This document shows, piece by piece, positions 53,687-64,000 of a stretch of 64,000 nucleotides of DNA. Within the stretch, counting starts at the first letter, position 1; each line of letters starts with the position of its first letter. Both the position numbers and the translations under genes were made by a program. This stretch comes from Onthophagus taurus (lineage: Eukaryota > Arthropoda > Insecta > Coleoptera > Scarabaeidae), in NCBI RefSeq assembly GCF_036711975.1, contig NC_091973.1:19406001-19470000 (forward strand), given 5' to 3'. Under the pieces are notes generated by a model. It did not search any database, was not told the origin of the DNA, and was given only the letters and a program-made list of their open reading frames with translations.

Positions 53687-53936
53687 ATGGGAAAGCAACA
53701 ATCCAAAGAAGTTAAAGAAGAGATAATTATAGCTCAATCCGGAAATAGTGATGGTCAAACATCTGATGTTTCAAAGGGGTCATATATCCGAAATTTTCGG
53801 TATAATCGCATTTATTGGTGTTGTTTTAACATTTACGTGCTGCTGCTGTGGAGCGGTGATATATTTGATACGAGCGAGAGAAAGGGCTATGGAAGGAAGA
53901 TTGAAGCGTCATCTTAGCCGAAGCCAAGACTTATAA
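53687..53936 (+). pseudogene. Small N-myristoylated-type membrane ORF upstream of gag, frameshifted
   Basis: An ATG at 53687 opens MGKQQSKEVKEEIIIAQSGN. After a shift near 53780 the frame goes on with a membrane segment (FGIIAFIGVVLTFTCCCCGA, Cys-rich) and a basic tail (RARERAMEGRLKRHLSRSQD). The Met-Gly start with Ser at position 6 is a good N-myristoylation signal. The Cys cluster by the membrane could be palmitoylated. A homologous start is found at 63844 in the same place of a second element. The function is unknown; membrane targeting of Gag or RNA is possible. Confidence 0.65.
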
Positions 53937-53985
53937 ATTAAATTCTCCACACCAAGCAAGAGATGTGCGCGATTATGTCTATTGA

Positions 53986-55198
53986 ATGTCGGAAGTGATT
54001 GTGACGAGTTTTCGGCATCTTCTTGAAGAGCTGCGTGTAATACAGAGAAACCTAACCAAGGACAATGAAGAGAGGCGTAAGGATATTTCAGTGATTAATC
54101 GTAAGGTAATTAAATTAGAAAGCTTAGAAGTTGAATTTAAAGATCTAAAAGATAAATTTAAGCTAGGGAAATATGATAGTGATAGAGTTACAGAAATAAA
54201 AGAATTTTGCAAAGCAATTAAAAAATATTTCAATAGTTGTATTGAAGTTTTAGAAAGTAGACGTAAAGCAATCGAATCTTTATCCGATAATATAGAGTTA
54301 GGTTCTGATATAACCGTAAAAGACGAAACAAAAATGAGTTCATTTGACTTAAAAACGGCAGCTTCTTTGCTTCCATCTATGGATGGTACGGAAGATACGA
54401 CCAAACAGCTTATCGACTCAATTAAATTATACGATGAATTGTTGAATGATGCAGGTAAACAATTATTAACTAAATATGTACTAAAGACAAAACTTTCACA
54501 AAGTGCCAATGAATAGTAATTATAATAGTAATAATAATTTAGTTAAAGATTTAGAAAAACACTTTTTAACCAAACATTCGGCAGCTGTGCTTTCTGTAAA
54601 GTTGAATAATGTAAAACAAGGTTCTAGAACAGTTGAAGAGTTCGGCAAAAGTGTCGAAGAATTATTTGTGAATCTCACTATTTCACAAGCGGGTGGTAAC
54701 GCCGAGACATTAACTACATTAAGCGGAGTTAACGAAAAAATAGCGATAAATACTTTTGCGTGTGGGTTACAAAGTTCTGAATTACGTACTATCATAAAAT
54801 CTCGAAATTATACTAAATTAAATGACGTGATCCGTGGTGCTTTAGATGAAGAACCACCCCTGAGAAATCCATTAACTTTTCATACGAGAGCTCACTTCGG
54901 TTCTAGAGGTAGATATAAAGGTAGAAATCAGAGAGATAGAAACCCCCCTCAAAGTTTTTCTCAGCAATATACAAATAGTAATCAGTATCGCGGATATCAA
55001 AATTCAAGGAATAATTTCAGACCATCAAATAGCTTTCGTAGAAATAATCGTCGACCTAGTACTAGTACCTATAGAGGCTCTGCAAGAGGACATGTGTACT
55101 ATTCCGAAACTGCTCAGAATAACTCTAATAACAACCAAAATCTTAATAACATTCAAAATCAATCTGACAATAATTTAGAAAAATTTTTTCGTTACTAA
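53986..55198 (+). pseudogene. mdg1-type gag
   Basis: The frame from ATG 53986 (MSEVIVTSFRHLLEELRVIQ) has a Lys/Glu-rich coiled-coil-like N-part and the capsid segment FDLKTAASLLPSMDGTEDTT, TKYVLKTKLSQSA. A shift near 54510 leads to NLVKDLEKHFLTKHSAAVLS, QGSRTVEEFGKSVEELFVN and SGVNEKIAINTFACGL. The tail is rich in Arg, Gly and Asn (SRGRYKGRNQRDRN) with no zinc knuckle seen. It forms the particle core. Confidence 0.85.
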
Positions 55199-55246
55199 TA
55201 AAGATGATAATAAAGATGAAATAGTAGTAAGTTATAATTTAAACGG

Positions 55247-57212
55247 GTTAAATTATGTAAATTTTAGGAGTAATAACAAATGTTTATCATTTTTAATTGA
55301 CACGTGAGCTTCTGTCAGCATATTTTTTCAAGAATTTTTAAATGACGATTATATAATAAATCCATTAAATAAACTTGAGGTTAAAGGCATTAGCGGTTCA
55401 GTAACTTCGCTTGGATCAGCAGATATCCTTTTACAAATTAATAACGAAAAATGTATAACACATCAGTTTATAGTAATTAATAAGCCAAATTGTCAATTTC
55501 AGGGAATATTAGGATCAGATTTCTTTTTTAAATATTTTGCCACAATAAATTACGAAACATTTTTACTATCTCTTTGGATTGACAATGTTAAAGTTTCTGT
55601 ACCCATTAACTCAGATGCGTCAGTATACACAATTTTACCAACTCGATGCGAAACAATTAAGTATTTTCCAGTTAACTTAAAAGGAGATTTAGTTGTACTG
55701 AACGAGGAAATAAGTGATGGTGTTTTTGTTGCAAATACTGTAGTTAAGGTCAATAACGATAATAAAATACCAGTTAGAATACTAAACACTAACGATCAAA
55801 ACATTAAATTAAAAAATTTTGTTCCGAAAGTTGAAACTCTTGAGAATTATAATATGTACAACATTCAATCTAATAAAGCTTCAATAGTGAATAGGGCAGA
55901 TACTTTGCTAGATTTAATAAGAATGGATCATTTAAATGCGGAAGAAAAACTAACATTACAAAGAGTGTGTGCAAAATATTCCGATGTTTTTCATTTAGAA
56001 CATGATACTTTGGGTGTTACTAATGTTTACAAACAAAAGTTATAATTGCAAAACTCAGTAACTCCATCTTACGTAAAACCATATCGCCTCCCTCATGCCC
56101 AAAAAGATGAAATTCAGAAACAGGTCAATAAAATGCTAGAAGACGGTATCATTGAGGAAACTCGATCAGAATGGTCAGCACCTTTGCTGATTGTTCCAAA
56201 AAGGAAGATAAAAATGGTAACAAAAAATGGCGTGTAGTTATAGACTACCGATTATTAAACAAAAAGATTGAAGATGATAAATATCCATTGCCTTCTGTTT
56301 TAGAAATAATAGATTCTTTATCAGGTGCAATGTACTTTTCTCATCTTGATTTGTCACAGGGGTACTACCAAGTAGAATTGGATCAAGCTAGCAGACCGTA
56401 TACAGCTTTTAGTACAGATAGAGGTCAACTTCAGATGACGAGATTACCAATGGGACTTAAAGTTAGTCGTAGCGGTTTTAGTCGTGCAACGACTATTGCA
56501 ATGTCAGGTTTAACATATGACATATGTTTTGTTTATCTTGATGATCTAATTGTTTTTGGAAATACATTACTAAATCATAATAAAAATCTTGTAAAAGTAC
56601 TTCAAAGGTTAAGAGAGGTTAATTTAAGGCTTAACCCAAATAAATGTGAATTTCATAAAAAAGATATTGTTTATTTAGGTCATAACATATCCGCTAAAGG
56701 AATTTCACCGGATCAGTCAAAAGTCGAAGTAATAAAACATTATCCCGTTCCCAAAGAAGCTAATGACACAAAAAGATTCGTCGCATTCGTAAACTACTAT
56801 AGACGTTTCATTAAAGATTTTGCTCATATAGCTGCACCTTTGAATCATTTAACACGTAAAGGTGTAATCTTTAAATGGGATAGATAAATTAAAAGCCACC
56901 CTTATGTGTCCACCTATAATACAGTATCCAAATTTTTCCAAGGATAACACTTTTATTTTAAAAACAGATGCTTCAGGTTATGCTGTTGGTGCTATTCTTT
57001 GTAATGGAGATGACAGACCTGTAGCGTATTGTAGTCGTAGCCTTAATAAATCCGAGAAAAATTACAGTACAATCGAAAAAGAACTAACAGCAATTGTATT
57101 TGCAGTAAAACATTTTAGACCTTATCTATTCGGAAGGAAATTCCAAATATTTACTGACTATCGACCACGTGTTTATTTGTTTAGTATGACTAATCCTTCC
57201 AGTAGATTAACG
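55247..57212 (+). pseudogene. mdg1-like protease, RT and RNase H, broken
   Basis: The protease region reads LSFLIDT, a stop, then ASVSIF: the Gly codon of the DTG triad is TGA. RT pieces (55854-56045, 56046-56237, 56171-56887) have WRVVIDYRLLN, YPLPSVLEIIDSLSGAMYFS, LDLSQGYYQVEL and the catalytic FVYLDDLIVFG. RNase H (56904-57212) has LKTDASGYAVGA and STIEKELTAI. DHRPL is changed to DYRPR. The coding is interrupted at 57212 by the PLE and its target repeat. Confidence 0.9.
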
Positions 57213-57224
57213 AAATTCAGATTA

Positions 57225-59390
57225 AAAAACACCTGGAAATACACCTGGAAATAGAAGAAATACTGACGAAAATTAAGGAAACACTAGATTCTACACTAAC
57301 AAGAGAATGGGAAAGAAAGGAAAAGAAATTGAACCAACTTCGTAAAGAAAAAGAAACGAAGAAAGAGAAAAGTAAACAATACCAACCTGCATAAATTTCA
57401 TGACCGAGTTACTAATCTTTCGAACATTAATTTTAACACCGAAGAAATGAAACTTCTTAATAAAGGTATTAAATACTCCATAGTAAATACACCAAACCTA
57501 AGAAAAGTGGCATTGGAAATGGAAGCCATAACAAGAGGAATGAAAGAGGAAGAGAAAATAAGAAAAAATATACAACAACTTCTAATACGAGAAGACACAA
57601 AGAAGAAGAACAAGAACAATGAACAGAAGATCAAAGAAAAACAAAGAAGAGAGGTAAAACTGATAGAGTCAATAAAGAAGAAAATAAAAGAAAACGACCT
57701 AATCTTCACCAAGGCGGACAAAAACGCAGGTTTGGTAATACTAAGCAAGGCTGAATATGTTAACAAAACAGAAAAATTCCTCACAGACAATAACTATAAA
57801 AAAGTTTTGAAAAATCCTAACAACCATTTTCACCTAAACGTCAAAAAAATTATCAATGAGGTTAAAGACACCCTTAAAAAATTCAATGTTAGCACAAAAC
57901 ACATAATTCCCATGAACCCAAAAATACCTAGATTGTACGCCCTCATAAAATTACACAAAATAAACCGCCCAATAAGACCCATAATAGCCTCCACAGATGC
58001 CAGTACATATAAGATCTCAAAATTTTTAGTACAGTTTTTTAAAAATAACATAGACTTCAAACCCAATTATACAATTAACGATAGAAGACAAATAATACAA
58101 AAACTAACAGGCATGAGACTACCGAATGAAAACACCATAATATCCTTTGATGTGGTGAACCTTTACACCAATATCCCCACCAAACAAACTTTGAAAATTG
58201 TCGAAAACATTCTAAATTCACAGTTAGATGAAAATGATAGCAAAAACATTTTTAAATTATTCCAGATATGCTTACAACAAAACTTCTTTAATTTTCAAAA
58301 TGAAACATATACGTACCAAGAAGGACTCCCCATGGGATCTCCTTTAAGCGGTTTATTAGCGGACATTTTTATGAATGAGATGGAGACCAATTTTATAATG
58401 AATGAAAAGAACCCTTATCTCGAGAATATACTAGTATGGCAACGCTATGTAGATGACATTTTGGTCATTGTCAACACCAAAAAGACAGAAACTATAGACA
58501 ATTTACACCAGTACATCAACACATTACACACAGACATCCAATTTACAATTGAATTTGAAAACAATACAATAAATTTTCTCGACATCACAATAGAAAAAAC
58601 CAAACAAGACATACAATTCGAAATATACAGGAAACAGACTCAGATAGACGCTAGGATCCCATATGATTCCTTTCACAACATAACCCATAAAATGGCAGCA
58701 TTCCGGTCTTACATCCATAGAGCTTATAATTCTAATTTAAACACAGAAAGATTTAACAAAGAAATTAAAATAATAAAAAACATTGCCATAAATAATTCAT
58801 TTCCAGAAGAAATAATAGATAAAATGATCCATAAATATCAAATCAGACAGGACCTAAATAATATTACACAGTTGCAAAATCAGCAAACACAAAAAATCAA
58901 AAACTACAGATCCATCACACACCAGGGAAACATTAATAATAAGATAAAACAGACAATGAAACAATACGACATTCTAATAACAGACAAACCAAATAAGACT
59001 ATAGGCGGTCTGCTCTTGAATAACAAAGATAAAATAAACAAATTGGATGAAAATGGAGTGTACGAACTACAATGCGATACATGTCATGCTACCTACATCG
59101 GGGAAACAGGCAGAGCCCTTAGATTACGAGTCAGGGAACACAAAATAAAACATAATTCCAATTTTGGCAAACATATAAACTTTAATCTTAACCACGAATT
59201 CAACGACCAAAAAAACACGAAAATACTACATCACATTAACAAAGGTCATCTCATGGAAATCCTCGAAGGATATGAAATTAATAAATTCATAAACAATAAC
59301 CCTGATCTAACATGTCTCAACGACCAAACACAAACTACATACAAACCACTATATTCTTTCCTAAAACTTGTATATTTTGTAAGGAATTGA
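57225..59390 (+). CDS. Penelope-like RT/GIY-YIG protein (one frameshift near N-terminus)
   Basis: The main frame is 647 codons from the ATG at 57447. N-terminal Lys/Glu-rich region, then FTKADKNAGLVIL, IPRLYALIKLHKINRPIRPI, SFDVVNLYTNIP (RT motif A), EGLPMGSPLSGLLADIF (motif B), RYVDDILVI (catalytic Asp pair) and FLDITIEK. The thumb HKMAAFRSYIHRAYN follows, then a C-terminal GIY-YIG endonuclease (YELQCDTCHATYIGETGRAL, RLRVREHK). Codons 5' of the ATG (57231-57380) continue in another frame, so the full product needs one frame change near 57380. The protein nicks target DNA and copies element RNA. Two older relatives lie at 3947-11166 and 39561-40420. Confidence 0.9.
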
Positions 59391-59471
59391 CGTAAGTTTT
59401 ATTATTGTATTAATTTAAGAATTCACTTAATTTAAAAAAAAACTCACTTAATTTAAAAAAAATAAATAAAT
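57225..59471 (+). mobile_element. Penelope-like element, nearly complete, with 12-bp target repeats
   Basis: AAATTCAGATTA flanks both ends (57213-57224 and 59472-59483). The interrupted mdg1 coding resumes after the second copy. The 5' end has ACACCTGGAAAT twice, and the 3' end has AT-rich TTTAAAAAAAAACTCACTTAA repeats. The element is 2.2 kb. Confidence 0.9.
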
Positions 59472-59483
59472 AAATTCAGATTA

Positions 59484-60715
59484 GTTTTAGAAGAATATGA
59501 TTTCGATATTCAATATATAGTAGGAAAAAATAACGTGGCAGCAGATGCAGAAATTTCTTTAGATCAACTTAAAAGTATGAAAGATAACGCAGTAAATGTA
59601 AATGTTATAACTACAGCTCAACAAAAGAATCTCACCAGTGATCTTAAGGATAAAATTAGCAATCATTTACAAGAAAGGATTGGCCACCCTGGTATTGTAG
59701 AAATGTTAAAATGTCCTGAGAATTCCACTGAATTAAAGTTATTAAACATTAATGAAATTAATAAAGTAATAAAAGGAAAAGAATACGTAAAATTTAAAGA
59801 CTTTATTTATGTAAAACAGTTAAAAACTCCTTTTATGATTGATAATACCCGATCAGCGTTGACATTAGGTACATCGCTGGGGGATTTAAAGAAAATATGC
59901 ATGCAAGAAAAAATAGAAAAGTTAGTAATTATAAAAGACAGCGCACGAGAAAATCTATTAAAAGAATTATTAAAACTATCTCATGAGATGATAAAAAGAT
60001 TAGGTATAAAGATAACAGTTGTAAAAGGTAAACAAAGTGTACACGATGTAGAAACTAGACAACTTATCATTAACGACTTTCATATGCTTCCTACTGGCGG
60101 ACATGCGGGCATAAACCGAACATACAATAATATAAGAAAATGTTACGCATGGCCAGGAATGCAAAAAGACGTTGAAAATTTCATTAAACGTTGCGATGAT
60201 TGTCAACGTTATAAATACCCGAATTGTAAAAATCCACCATTAACAATTACGACAACAGCTTCCTCTGCTTTTGAGAAAGTATTTCTAGATTTAGTAGGAC
60301 CGCTAGAAGTAGATGAAGAAAATAAACGTTATATATTAACATTGCAGTACGATTTAAGTAAATACGTTGAAGCATATCCAATTGAAAATAAAGAAGCTAT
60401 AACAGTTTCTAAAGCATTCGTCCAAAATTTTATTCTAAGATATGGGATACCATCAGAAATAGTAACGGATCAGGGTACTGAATTTCTATCAGAAACTTTT
60501 AAAGAAACTTGTAAAATTTTAGGAATCACTCACTTGAATGCTACAGCATATCATCATCAGACGTTAGGTGCTCTCGAAAATTCGCACAAAACTCTAGGTA
60601 GCTATTTGAGAATGCAGATAAGTAAAAACATAAACTCGTGGAGTTCATGGGTTTCATTTTGGTGTTTCTCTTACAATAATACTGTTCGCTCCGCTTTAAA
60701 TTCACATATTATTTT
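59484..60715 (+). pseudogene. mdg1-like RNase H end and integrase
   Basis: LVLEEYDFDIQYIVGKNNVA continues RNase H from before the PLE. Integrase has a zinc domain (HMLPTGGHAGINRTYNNIRK to CDDCQRYK) and complete DDE residues: LDLVGP, VTDQGTEF and GALENSHKTL. The frame is open from 59535 to about 60705 (RYGIPSEIVTDQ, SYNNTVRSALNSH) and then enters unrelated sequence, so the C-terminal module is lost. Confidence 0.9.
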
Positions 60716-60940
60716 GTATTTGTTCACCTCTTCACCCGGAAGAGGTCGTTCTTAAGATCGATAAACGATCGATGGTGACATCGAACAGTCAATCGTTAGC
60801 TCTCTGGTGTGAGTCGTAGTGCCCAATTTTTTACATCGTTTCTTGGTACGTTAACCAACCGATATATATTTTGTTCTTCATCTTTAACGATATTCATTTA
60901 GTTTTTATTATTTTTTTTAATCAATATTCTGTTTTATTAA
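60716..60940. other. Unassigned stretch between Gypsy and BEL pieces
   Basis: It begins TGTTCACCTCTTCACCC and has the palindrome CGATCGATAAACGATCG-like around 60755-60770. It could be an LTR, but no second copy is present to test this. Confidence 0.35.
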
Positions 60941-61672
60941 GGTCTCCATTGGGATCCTCAAGATGATACATTTGGGTTTTCATACGTCAATAGAGCAACA
61001 AAGTGCACTAAAAGATCAATTTTGTCAAACATTGCAAGAATATATGATCCGATCGGCTTTATCACGCCTTGTATTCTTGCTGCTAAGCGTCTGATGCAAC
61101 AATTGTGGTTGGCAAGGGTGGACTGGGATGATGTACCATCTGACGACATTCAAAATCATTGGCACCAGTTCAAACTTCAATTACCACAACTATCACAATT
61201 GAGGATTACTCGGTTGATTATACCATCCGATTATGAAGCAGTCGAACTCCATTTATTCTCCGATGCCTCATCTATCGGCTACTGTGCGGTTGCGTATCTA
61301 AGATGTATTTTACCTGATAACACAATTAAAATAAGTTTTATTTCTGCTAAATCTAGAGTAGCTCCATTGAAAACGACTTCATTACCAGGTCTAGAGCTGT
61401 GTGGTGCCGTACTTCTGGCTGATCTAGCAAAATTTGTATTATCCATCCTTACAGCTCTCAGTAAACCAACAATCTTCGCATGGTGCGACTCAATGGTCGT
61501 GTTAAATTGGCTAAATTCATCTCCACACAGATGGAAGACATTTGTGGCTAATAGAACAAGTCATATACAAGGAATTTAGCAGGGCATCATTGGCATTACG
61601 TACCATCCTCGGAGAACCCTGCGGATCCAGGATCTAGAGGACTTCTTCCAATGGAGATGGTTCATTGTGGGT
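60941..61672 (+). pseudogene. BEL/Pao RT-RNase H fragment
   Basis: LHWDPQDDTFGFSYVNRATK, LSNIARIYDPIGFITPCIL, then RNase H with LHLFSDASSIGYCAVAYLR, SRVAPLKTTSLPGLELCGAV and WCDSMVVLNWL, then VPSSENPADPGSRGLLP. Collinear with the BEL pol at 5358-9467 but diverged and cut at both sides. One shift lies near 61575. Confidence 0.88.
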
Positions 61673-62150
61673 TGCGATGGCCGTCTCGCTGACAATTCCA
61701 ACATTTAATCGCGTTCCCGAATGACTGATTACTCGTAAATACAGTAGCTACATCCGAATTTCCCGTATGGAAGTAAGCTAAATCCGGTTCTAATACTTTA
61801 CTCATCCGAGAAGGTGGCACATAATTGTCTACCGCCGCTTTAGTAATTTCAAATTTTCGTCCGAATTGCAATAGTTGTTCTACCGAATCGATTTGCCGCT
61901 AATTGTCTTTGAAATGACGGATTCAAGTTCCTACGGATTAAATTAACATGGACGCTTTCGGGTACCTTCATGGTCAAACGCGCAAACAAATTTTTCATAA
62001 TAGAAATAAAAATACCGATAGATTCGCTAGGACCTTGAGTACGATCAGTTGTATTACGACCTAGTCGTAGGTAATAATAAAAATATAAAATAAATTTAAA
62101 ATTTAAAAGTAGCATTTCAAGCTTTGGTGTTTTGCAGCTTGTAAGCATAG
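61662..62150 (-). pseudogene. Gypsy gag fragment
   Basis: Minus-strand pieces: GPSESIGIFISIMKNLFARL, VNLIRRNLNPSFQRQLAAN and FGRKFEITKAAVDNYVPPS with a zinc knuckle start CWNCQRDGHRNPQ. The PSFQRQL and GRK.E.TK motifs match the gag at 41091-42345, so it is the same family. Confidence 0.7.
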
Positions 62151-62534
62151 TTTCATCTGTCTCATTTACTAGCTGTATAAGTAATCCGCGACCGAAAACA
62201 TACGGACCTTGTTCTGCGGTACAGTAATAATAAGGTTGAAAGGCAGGACAACCGGGAAGTACACCTGCGTCATCATCGAGGTATTGGCGAGGCCCGCAAC
62301 ACTCACCCTAGCATTACGTAGGCCCGGCTTACTAGACGCAGGTTCTAATCCCGATTGTCAGGATGCTCACTTATGGAGCCCGACCGCAGAAGGGTGTATT
62401 AAAATTACATTACACAAGACGAGATGGGCGGCACTAATAAGTACATAAGACAAGGTGGACAGCACTTAAGAGGACTAACAATACTAAAAACGTATATATG
62501 CCTCGTGCTTAGCGGCTCTTCGGGCGTAAACGAT
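62151..62534 (-). other. Probable 3' untranslated region of the R2-clade LINE
   Basis: No coding frame. It follows the R2-type C-terminus on the minus strand. No polyA and no 28S rDNA sequence were recognised. Confidence 0.5.
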
Positions 62535-63512
62535 CAATGCCTATAGAAGGCCATGCGCATGAAGTGCTTCCATATTAGGATGGAGCCATTGATGGTGTTT
62601 GTGACGAGGCTTAGGACTTCCCCGTCACTGAGGTGGAGTATGCTGGTGATTTCGGTGTTTCTCGAACACCACACTCAACTCGCTCCAATCACTAATGCAA
62701 CCACCTGGATTTCCTTGCCGGGATATTTCCGGGCTAATGCACTTAAGAATGGTGGGTCGGAGTATTTGGCCACTTTGTTAGCGTATGGAGCTGCTAATGG
62801 ACCGGGACCCTCCCAACTTATCGCCACATCACAGACGACTATCTGATCTTGTCGTAGGAATAAAAGATCTGGTTTCCGTAATCGGCAGTCGTCAAGGCGT
62901 ACGTGTGGCTCTTCCTCTACAACCCATCCCTTTTGCTCGGCTAGTCGACGTAGCCTGCCAGCGATACGGTCGTGCCGTTTGACCCGCTGCCAATGTGTAT
63001 ATGGGCAGTGTTGCAACACGTGGGAAAGAGACTCACTCTTATCGCAACCTGCCCGACAGCGTCTTTCTTCGGGAGGGTTTGAGGGTATACCTCTTGTTGG
63101 GAGGAGGTTTGCACGAAGTTGGACTGCATAAACATAGTCCTGTCCCGACCAAAATTGTGGTAGATTAAGAATCCACGCTCCTGTGGCCGAATTACATGCA
63201 CCCTGCCGTAACCCGTGGCCTGAGTAGCCGTTTTCGAGACTGTCGCATCAGTCGCTTGCGAAGTTCCGCGTATTTCCTCCGTTGTGAGCCGTCCACTGCA
63301 CTAGCTTGTCGTACAAGCGGACGGCTGGAGGAGAGGCCAGAATGGCTGCGGTAAGCGGGTCGGCAGAGGCAACGATGTTGGTCATTCTTTTGCACATTAT
63401 ACAAGGAATATGGGCGGTCATAGAAACTATACCGATACCTCCTTCCTTGATTGGACCATGTAGAAATGCATCCGCGCTACTCCGATTTAAGTGCAAAGCC
63501 TTTCGTATGTAG
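62535..63512 (-). pseudogene. R2-clade LINE C-terminal part with restriction-like endonuclease
   Basis: From the right on the minus strand: SADAFLHGPIKEGGIGIVSM (RT-end region), CRAGCDKSES and HVLQHCPYTHWQRVKRHDRI (the C-H-C zinc motif), then RLRKPDLLFLRQDQIVVCDV (PD...D core of the restriction-like endonuclease). The end is EVLSLVTNTINGSILIWKHF, closing at about 62539. There are several frameshifts. These motifs are diagnostic of the R2 group, whose protein nicks its target and primes cDNA there. The RT core is missing. Confidence 0.85.
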
Positions 63513-63548
63513 TGTAGTAATTAATTATAAATAATATATTAATTTAAT

Positions 63549-63772
63549 TGTTAAGTAGGTTAAGTATTCTTTTGTGCGCTATTGCAAATTCTTCGTAATC
63601 GATCATAATGTAACGTAATCACTTTTCGTTATTAAAAAGCGGTCATGATTGCGAAGGATGAGTAGTAGCAATCAATACATTAATAAGGAATAGTTATGTA
63701 ATCATATTTTAATAAACAGTTATTCTTTAAATCTACATCATGTTTCAATCTAAAAGATCCTGAACCATCGCA
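63549..63772 (+). repeat. LTR of a second mdg1-like Gypsy
   Basis: It ends CATCGCA directly before the primer site TGGCGACCCTGCCAG (63773). The start at TGTTAAGTAGG is the best TG in range but is a guess. AATAAA-like signals lie at 63705. Confidence 0.6.
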
Positions 63773-63843
63773 TGGCGACCCTGCCAGTCGAGTGAAGCAG
63801 CGGATTTATTTGTTAATTATTAATTAGAAGACGTACAAAGAAA

Positions 63844-64000
63844 ATGGGAAAAGGATATTCTAAAGAAGAAATAATTATTGCACAAGCGGGCAATAGTGGC
63901 GGAGTTAGCAACGATACATCGAAGTACCACCTGACGGAAGTTATTGGCATCATGGCTGTGGGATTCTGCATTGTTTTCATCTTGTGGTGTGCATGTGTAA
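63844..64000 (+). CDS. Small N-myristoylated-type membrane ORF, partial (runs off right edge)
   Basis: ATG at 63844: MGKGYSKEEIIIAQAGNSGG, then a membrane segment (GIMAVGFCIVFILWCACV). The frame is open to the window end. Compared with 53687, the shared core is MGK, SKE, EEIIIAQ, GNS and a membrane segment with Cys at its end. It sits in the same place, just after the primer site and before where gag would be. Confidence 0.7.
   Translation, partial: MGKGYSKEEIIIAQAGNSGGVSNDTSKYHLTEVIGIMAVGFCIVFILWCACV

Larger units (their letters stand above)
53414..60720 (+). mobile_element. mdg1-like Gypsy element, 3' truncated, with a PLE inserted
   Basis: The LTR end at 53606 is followed by TGGCGACCCTGCCAG, close to the tRNA-Arg type primer site TGGCGACCGTGACA of mdg1/412 elements. 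Then come a small membrane ORF, gag, protease, RT, RNase H, an inserted PLE (57225-59471) and integrase. The element stops within integrase at about 60715. The left LTR start cannot be placed because no partner LTR is present. Confidence 0.82.

Noticed and set aside
53979..54509. 176-codon minus-strand frame
   Set aside because: It is the exact antisense of the mdg1-type gag frame.

Overview
This is a stretch of AT-rich arthropod, almost certainly insect, nuclear DNA made almost entirely of transposable elements and virus-derived DNA. I recognise no host gene, rRNA or tRNA. The mix points to an insect: BEL/Pao, CsRn1-, mdg1- and errantivirus-type Gypsy elements, jockey-, R1- and R2-type LINEs, Penelope-like elements, piggyBac, a foldback MITE and a protein-primed DNA polymerase B element. 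The species cannot be named; a repeat-rich beetle is a guess. Many coding regions are broken, and several elements sit inside others.

Layout. 1-3365 is a BEL element on the minus strand that runs off the left edge. 3947-11440 is a Penelope-like element (PLE) split by a complete BEL element (4871-11061) with 5-bp target duplications, nearly identical LTRs and open gag and pol. 11441-13740 holds A-rich sequence, two minisatellites and an LTR relic.

13741-36128 is one nested structure. A minus-strand jockey-type LINE is split twice: by a CsRn1-like Gypsy (14653-19772) and by a plus-strand LINE (20395-33434). That second LINE is split by a piggyBac (22067-32480), and the piggyBac is split by an errantivirus with gag, pol and env (22255-29686). 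The coding sequence of each outer element resumes beyond the element inside it, so the order of insertion can be read directly.

36160-38455 is a decayed Gypsy pol/env relic carrying an 827-bp foldback MITE with 5-bp duplications. 38695-40420 has a Mutator-like transposase fragment and a LINE 5' end fused to a PLE fragment. 40727-42400 is a Gypsy LTR plus gag/protease relic. 44149-45187 is a Gypsy pol fragment whose upstream part is present twice direct and once inverted. 45530-47835 holds two R1-type LINE pieces.

47838-53413 is the most interesting part. It is a virus-like element with a broken protein-primed DNA polymerase B and zinc-finger genes on the minus strand, and a divergent two-gene plus-strand cassette: a 54-residue ORF whose stop overlaps by 4 nt the start of an intact 255-residue ORF. 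Short clustered repeats lie at its left side, and a tandem gene-tail repeat brackets the cassette.

53414-60720 is an mdg1-like Gypsy with an extra small ORF upstream of gag for a putative N-myristoylated membrane protein. It is split by a PLE (57225-59471) with a 12-bp target duplication. 60941-63512 holds a BEL fragment, a Gypsy gag fragment and an R2-clade LINE 3' end. A second mdg1-like element begins at about 63549 and encodes a relative of the same small membrane protein before the window ends.
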